Source: Hydrangea macrophylla | Taxonomy: Eukaryota; Streptophyta; Magnoliopsida; Cornales; Hydrangeaceae | DNA: 64,000 nucleotides | Direction: 5' to 3' | NCBI GenBank assembly: GCA_033977485.1 | Contig: CM066995.1 | Coordinates: forward strand, 45,505,736-45,569,735 | In this document: one piece after another, positions 58,331 through 64,000 of the stretch | Layout: each line of letters opens with the position of its first letter | How positions within the stretch are numbered: the stretch's first letter is position 1 | Position numbers and translations under genes: made by a program | The notes under the pieces: generated by a model | Told to the model about the DNA's origin: nothing | Databases searched by the model: none | What the model saw: the letters and a program-made list of their open reading frames with translations, nothing else

Positions 58331-59610
58331 GTATTGAATGGCAAACTCCATCAGGGCTAAGGTCCATTTTCTAATTCGACCACGCATTATGGGTCTTGAT
58401 AGCATTACTTAATCACATTAGTTTGACATATAATATAAGTAGAAACAGGGAGCATATATTTTCTTAATTTTTGTGATGAAAAGTACAATGCTAAGCATAA
58501 CTTTTCAATCAGCGCATAGCGCTGTTCGATTAGAGTCAAAACTCTACTTAAGTAATAACAACCTGCTCATTACCTTGCTTATTATCCTGAGCAAACATGC
58601 TTCCTATAGAGCAGTCAAAGGCTGATATGTACAATTTAAGGCACCTACCCTTCTTAGGTGGCATCAGCACTAGTGGGGTTGACAAGTATTGCTTAATTCA
58701 TTCAAAGGCATATTGGTGGTTGTCTTCCCACTTGAACTCTTCATTAGTCTTGATCTTTAGCAGTGGGGTCCACACCTGGGTCTTCCCTGCACAGTTGGAG
58801 ATAAATCTCCTAAGGAAATTGATTTGCCCGAGCAACCTTTGCAACTCTTTCTTGTTGGCTGAGGGCTTTGCTGCTTGGATAGCCCGAGCCTTATTCTTGT
58901 CAATCTCTATTCCCCTCTAGTGCACTAGAAAACCCAAGACGTTTCCTATCGAAACACCGAATGCACATTTGAGTGGATTCATCTTTAGTTTATGAGCCCT
59001 CATTCTTTCGAATGCCTTTTCCAGGTCCCTCAAATGTCAGCATTATCACCAGACTTTACCACCACATCATCAATGTATACCTCCATAAAACATCCAATTA
59101 TTTCATGGAAGATTGAATTCATTGCCCATTGATAGGTGGCTCCTGCATTCTTCAGCCCGAAGGGCATCATAACCCACTCAAAGTTTCTAATTATCCCTGG
59201 GCATCGAAAAGTTGTCTTTGGGACATCTTCTTTGGCGATGTAAATTTGATTGTACCTAGAATGCTCGTCTATAAAGGACAAAATTTGGTGTTTGGCAGCC
59301 GAATCAATCAGCTGATCAACCATGGGCTTTGGTATTCGTCCTTTAGGATAGCCAAGTTTAGATTTCCAAAATCAATGTAGACCTGGAGCTTCCCATTCTT
59401 CTTTACCACTAGAACTACATTCGAGAACAAGTCCACATATCTTACAGTCTGAATGAAACCAGCACTAAGGAGTCGTTCTATTTCTTCCTTCACTTTTAGT
59501 GTTACCTCTGGAGACATGTGTCTAGGTAGCTGTTTGAACGACCTGAACCCTGACTTGATTGGTAACCGGTGTTCTACTAGTTCCCTTAATAGCCCTGGCA
59601 TCTCATCATA
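58331..59610 (-). pseudogene. gypsy #2 reverse transcriptase
   Basis: Begins MPGLLRELVEHRLPIKSGF. Fingers and palm include KKNGKLQVYIDFGNLNLA and IDEHSRYNQIYIA. The catalytic YIDDVVVKS is near 59060. A frameshift near 59315 splits PKDEY…-type sequence from DQLIDSAAKH. More stops follow in the connection (58980-58400). Catalytic Asp residues are kept although the frame is lost. Confidence 0.88.
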
Positions 59611-60146
59611 GTCCTAAGCAAAATAATCTTTATGTAAAAGTGCTAAGTTCTAGCATCTAACTTACATAAGTTGGCTTAAGCTCTCCTTCATTGCCCAAGT
59701 TGACTTCCAAGAGGGGGTCTTGAACGTTGGCCTTCAGATCATCCAGCTTTGCTGTGGCTGTTTCTAATTCCTCCATTTGAATCTCTTCCTTTTTTGGCAG
59801 TTCTTCCTTATAGATACAATCGGCCAGGTTTACCCCATAATCTATTGGGCCGATCTCTAGTCTTCATCGGCTATGCTAGCCCTTAGGGCCAACTATCTTC
59901 AAACTTCAATTGGCTGTAGATTCATCGATAAAGTCTTGTTCATCAGCCTCTATTGGCCTTAACTCTTCAGTCTGATTGGGATTATGGTAATATGACTACA
60001 AGTCCAGTAGAGCTCCTTTGTAGAATGTAGCTGCATTCGATGTTGTCTTCATATAGAACTGCATCGGCCATTTACACACGTGATATGAATGGCCTTATAT
60101 CAGCCCCTACTACTTTAACCCCATCCCCTCTCTAGAAAATTAGTAA
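59611..60146 (-). other. gypsy #2 protease-RT spacer
   Basis: Decayed coding sequence between the protease and RT; acidic phrases are visible but there is no continuous frame and no domain I can name. Confidence 0.5.
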
Positions 60147-60518
60147 CTAATGGAGGGTAAAAGGGATACAGTAGTTAGGATGGATCCAGTCTTGACCTAG
60201 CAGTGCATTATAGGCAGCCGATGTCTCTACGATGAAGAAGGCTATCATGACCATTTTTCTACCAACGGTTAGTTCCAAAGATAAGATACCCTTGGTCCTT
60301 GATGGTGTCCCTGTGAAACTCTGGACGTTCATCTCAGTTGGAATTAGTTCTAACTCAGACTTTTGGAGAACCCTTAGCATTATCTGGGGCATAATGTTGA
60401 TAGTAGATCCTCCATGAATGAGGATTCTATTTATTGGGATCCCCTCAATATATCCCTTGACATACAAAGGCTTCACGTGCTGAGACATCTGATAGGTGGG
60501 TTTTTCAAAAACCACCAT
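60147..60518 (-). pseudogene. gypsy #2 aspartic protease, active-site Asp changed
   Basis: FEKPTYQMSQHVKPLYVKGY precedes the active site RILIHGGSTINIMP, where the family has D-G-G; here Asp is His. The flap-like QSFTGTPSRTKG and the end YNALLGQDWIH match Tat-type proteases. The change would abolish cleavage. Confidence 0.85.
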
Positions 60519-61173
60519 GACAGGCCCTGCTGCTCTTTGTCCTCCCTCAGCTTATTGCCCTTTCGACCTTAGGATGGTGACCTTAGGCCGATCAGTCTGT
60601 TGATCAGTAGCATCCATATTTTTACTTGTGGCTTTTACCACATCGAGCTTGACTATTTCCCTACCATTCCAAAACACGTCTTCTATTGTGGCCAACTCTT
60701 CGACCTGGCCTTCCATCACATCCCCCTTCATGGCTATTGGTTGGTCTGGCTTGGCCATGAAGGACATGGGTAGAGTAAACACCATATTTGAAGACAGTTC
60801 CTTTGGGATGGTTTGAAATTAGATTGGTGAGTCATCCAAATCTCTAAAATCATCGGTCCCCTCATCCATTAAGTCCATCTTAGGCTTACCCTCCTTTGTT
60901 TCTTTTTCTTGCCTAAACTTCTCTTTTAGGTGCTCAACGACATGCATTGCTCCTTTGCCCATTTTTATGTCAAACATGGACTCTTCCTCTATTGGACACT
61001 CCTGAGAATCGGGCACAGAAGTTAGAAGAGTCATAGAGAAATCGTCCGCCAGACCTTTCTAATACTGTCTTTCCCTTTAAGCCTGCCTTGCCCTTTGGAA
61101 TCTCCTTTTTTGAGATTTACTGTATTTAGGCACTATAAGGAATTTGGGGTGTTTGGCCCTATACCACCTTTCT
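60519..61173 (-). pseudogene. gypsy #2 gag-protease connector
   Basis: Broken reading frames: RWYRAKHPKF at about 61150 and a Lys/Glu-rich stretch at 60819-61034. Basic KSQKRRFQRARQ resembles the linker after Tat gag. Confidence 0.6.
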
Positions 61174-63532
61174 TCATTTACTCTGGGTGGTAGTATCATC
61201 CTTGAACGTATGTCCGAGTCTAGGCCTTGGTGCGTTCGGCTTGGAAAACGGCTGATGATGCCTTAACCCCAACCGGCTTGAATCTCTTAGACCGGTCTGC
61301 AAAGCTTGTGACAATTTTGGTTGCCACTCGGGCTTCAATTGACTTTCCCTGGGCAGCATGAGCCTTTCATGCATAGACCTTCTTGGAGTTTTCCCGTGAT
61401 GATCATTAACCCCCAGCCACTTGTTTAGGCTCGAAGTCTCTTTCTTGACCTCGGCCTTACACCTTGGGCAGAGGCCTTGCTCTATCAGATCCAACTGTTG
61501 CCACAAATCGGCAATCAAATTATCTATATTTAACTGGGTCATTTCAATCTCAGCCTTGCGTTCTGCTTGCTTTCTCTCCTGATAATTCCTGTGGAGTTCA
61601 TAAATTGTTATTTTTGGCCCTTCTGTGGACAAAGTGGCGATTTGATTTCCTTCCCTTTGTCTCGACCTAGCTTCGTTTATTTCTAATAGGTTAACCTTCG
61701 GCTTGGGCCTAGTCAACTTAGTATGATCGTGGGTCACCATGTTGGTGCCGGTGATCTGAGGGAACGGGTTTGCATCAATTCCCATGGCTTTATCTGAAAA
61801 CTTGAATACTCCATTCTCTACGTTTTCCTGTACTACATTATGAAAAACCACACAATTGTTAGTAGAGTGTTTCAAAGAGTTATTCCATTTACAGTATTCT
61901 TTATTTTTAATGTCATCGGTCTTAGGGATCCGATGACCATCACTAAGCTTGATCACTTTTTTGGCTAGAAGGGCGTCAAAAATCTGATCGGCCACAGTGA
62001 TGTCAAAAGTATAGTTTTTCCTACCTTAAATGCCATCTTTTTTGCAGCAGTGTTATTATTCATGGGATTTTTTAAGGCATTGCATACTATCAGTCATTTA
62101 CAAACCAACTTGGCCATGTTAATTTTCGTTTTGAGGTCATAATCCGCTAGATGGACCTCATAATTGGGATCTTTATAGTATGTACCATTGGATGAGTTTT
62201 TCTTCTCTTGTTCATCCAAAAGGATACGCTTATAGCGAGCAGCCCATGTGGCCAGCTCGAATAGATCTCAAAAATCGGTCTCTTCAAACCTCTTATGGAG
62301 CTCAAAGGGCATCCCTCCCATATCCATCTTGACATATTCCTCCTTGGGCAAGGCAGTTTTGTACCTATACTTAGCCATCCTGAAACGAGCTCTATAGGTC
62401 TCCACTGTTTTCCCTACTAGTTAGAGCTTTGTAGATCGGTCCACCAATGATGTTTTGGGTTCCGTCCTATAGAATTGGCCATGAAACAATTCTTCCATCC
62501 CTTGCCAATCTCGTACGGAATTAGCGGGAAGATTAACATACCATAAGAAAGTTATCCCTGTGAGGGAATTTGGGAACAACCTTAATTTCAATGGGTTATT
62601 ACTACCCACATGACCGTATTGCACTATGAAATGACGTATGTGCTCCACATAGGACTATTCACTTTTCCCAAAGAACAAGCTAAAGTTTAGCACCTTGTAC
62701 CATGAAGAAAATTGACCTGGTTAATTTCAGGAGGATATGGCCATCTATATGTCGGCCTCTTCATTCTCCTCATGAATGGGCCATATTCTTCATGTATGGC
62801 CGCCACTAGTTGCTCCCTGTTGATAGGTTGTGGGACAACAGGCTGAGCTTGTACCACGGGGGATGCTATTGGAAATTATATTTGGTGTTGGTTGTTATTA
62901 GCCTGATGAGGCCAAAAAATATCATTAGCTCTTTGTTCCCCAACATTGTGGGTAGGGGGCTCTGTATTGCTGATTACTCCTATGTTTTGACCTGAAGGTT
63001 GAATAAGCACCGGTGTCGCCAAACCACTGGGATCGGAGACCACCACACTACTTGATCCTCCAGCTGGTGGATCAAGCTATTTATTCTACCCGTTTTGCTC
63101 TCGGAGGTTTAGGCAAACGTAAGCAGGCTCCTTCTTCCAATCAACCCAACCAGAGGTGCCAATTTGCTCCTGGGGGCTTTTAGGAGTCAATTTTTTTATT
63201 TGAGCTAAGATGGCTTTTGATAGGCCTGAGATTTCAGAAGTTAGGCCGTCTATCTTAGCATGCATTGCGCTAGTGGACGAGATCAGGTCTATCTGACCAC
63301 GATGTACCTCGGCCATTTGGCTAGCTAGCCCCTTGAAGTTATCCATTGATCCTAGTAAGGCATTATAATCCTGCCTCATAGGCTTGACGTTCAGCCTCAC
63401 GACCTCTGATAGTGCTTCCAGGGTTACAACACTATCTTGTGGAGAGCGGCCAGTGCTCTCTTCAGCAGCTAGGTCAACGGCCGGGTCGTCCTGTTTATTT
63501 TTCCCATTCTTGTGATCTTTATTTGGAGGCAT
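61174..63532 (-). pseudogene. gypsy #2 gag
   Basis: ATG at 63532 (MPPNKDHKNGKNKQDD), an N-terminal helical part with hydrophobic spacing (63440-63200), then the capsid-type domain LKLRLFPNSLTGITFLWYVN and WQGMEELFHGQF (62600-62470). Next MPFELHKRFEETDF…DLFELATWAARY (62310-62240), and a 273-codon open stretch 61995-61174 with ADQIFDALLAKK, YCKWNNSLKHSTNNCVVF (a CCHC-like finger) and ANPFPQI. Stops and frameshifts lie between these pieces. The role was particle formation. Confidence 0.85.
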
Positions 63533-63559
63533 ACCTTAGCACTATGGTCCCACTGGCCA
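63533..63559 (-). promoter_or_regulatory. gypsy #2 primer-binding region
   Basis: The minus strand reads TGGCCAGTGGGACC directly after LTR end …TTCACA. It does not match a tRNA 3' end I know with confidence, so the primer is unassigned. Confidence 0.5.
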
Positions 63560-64000
63560 TGTGAAAAATGTTTGCTATGTAGTTTGTGTACAGGCGTGCC
63601 AGAACCAATCATGGTTCGGTGTTTGCAAACTAATTTTCTAAATGCTTGTGTGAGTAGTACCCAAGGCTTTGAGATATGACTTCTGATAGGGTGATTGTGT
63701 GTGGTGAGTAGGAAAGTACCCTCACTGAAAGTTCTATGGCAGTACTGAAGCTCACAAGCCAAGTAGTACAAGAGTTTACCAAGTAAACAATCACAAACGA
63801 TTAATAAAATACGAAGATATTTTATTAAATGTTTAGAAAAAAAACTAGCAAAATAAAGAACATAATCAGAACATGCTCTGATTGTTCAAAAGAATGAAAA
63901 CAGTGAAAAGGAAAATAACAAAAAGACGCTGGAAAGCTCTAGAAGCACAAAGTTGAATGCCTTTGAATGCTGTGACAGATGCTTTTGAGTGCTGTTTTCA
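63560..64000 (-). repeat. 5' LTR of gypsy #2, partial (right edge)
   Basis: Starts TGTGAAAAATGTTTGC on the plus strand. It is alignable to 51590-52030 with many substitutions and small indels, consistent with an old element. Confidence 0.88.

Larger units (their letters stand above)
51584..64000 (-). mobile_element. Ty3/gypsy retrotransposon #2, Tat lineage, old, with extra antisense gene
   Basis: Minus-strand order: 5' LTR (from 63560 off the right edge), gag, protease, RT, RNase H, H2C2 and integrase, then an opposite-strand gene, polypurine tract and 3' LTR (52779-51584). Tat-type signatures include the gag phrase ADQIFDALLAKK, the protease neighbourhood FEKPTYQMSQHVKPLYVKG and the RT YIDDVVVKS. 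Many stops and frameshifts and clearly diverged LTRs show an old insertion. Confidence 0.92.

Overview
This is plant nuclear DNA, almost certainly from a dicot-type angiosperm. It is AT-rich, carries Ty1/copia and Ty3/gypsy LTR retrotransposons primed by initiator tRNA-Met, and is packed with MITEs, Helitron ends and microsatellites. I find no intact ordinary host gene, no tRNA or rRNA gene and no CRISPR array. The species cannot be named from the sequence alone.

Layout. (1) 1-4865, minus strand: the 5' part of a Ty3/gypsy element with an uninterrupted gag-protease-RT frame that runs off the left edge, plus leader, primer site and a ~2 kb LTR. (2) 4866-23500: gene-free DNA with two canonical Helitron 3' ends and a third probable one, several MITE families with exact target-site duplications (8 bp hAT-type, 9 bp Mutator-type, TAA Harbinger-type), foldback elements and simple repeats. 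(3) 23501-28962: a probable solo LTR split by a very young copia element (23859-28719, identical 198-bp LTRs, 5-bp TSD TGTAT), whose gag-pol is intact except for one in-frame stop and one homopolymer frameshift. (4) 28963-40417: more MITEs, a segmental duplication whose two copies act as each other's empty sites, Stowaway elements, a 307-bp tandem duplication, and a 1-kb tract with recurring 15-nt palindromes. (5) 40418-51583: a non-autonomous LTR element present as a chain of four LTRs and three internal regions. Its third internal region is split by a damaged copia element (45302-50412) with a chimeric gag and a rearranged, partly inverted 3' LTR. (6) 51584-64000: an old Tat-lineage Ty3/gypsy element on the minus strand with decayed gag, protease, RT, RNase H and integrase. 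Between integrase and the 3' LTR it carries an opposite-strand, intron-containing pseudogene resembling plant mobile domain (PMD) proteins, with its own TATA box.

Most sequence here is explained by nested insertion. The most notable items are the antisense PMD gene inside the Tat element, the shared SalI-type palindrome arrays in LTRs of two unrelated superfamilies, the multi-LTR chain, and the palindrome-rich tract at 38.9-39.9 kb.
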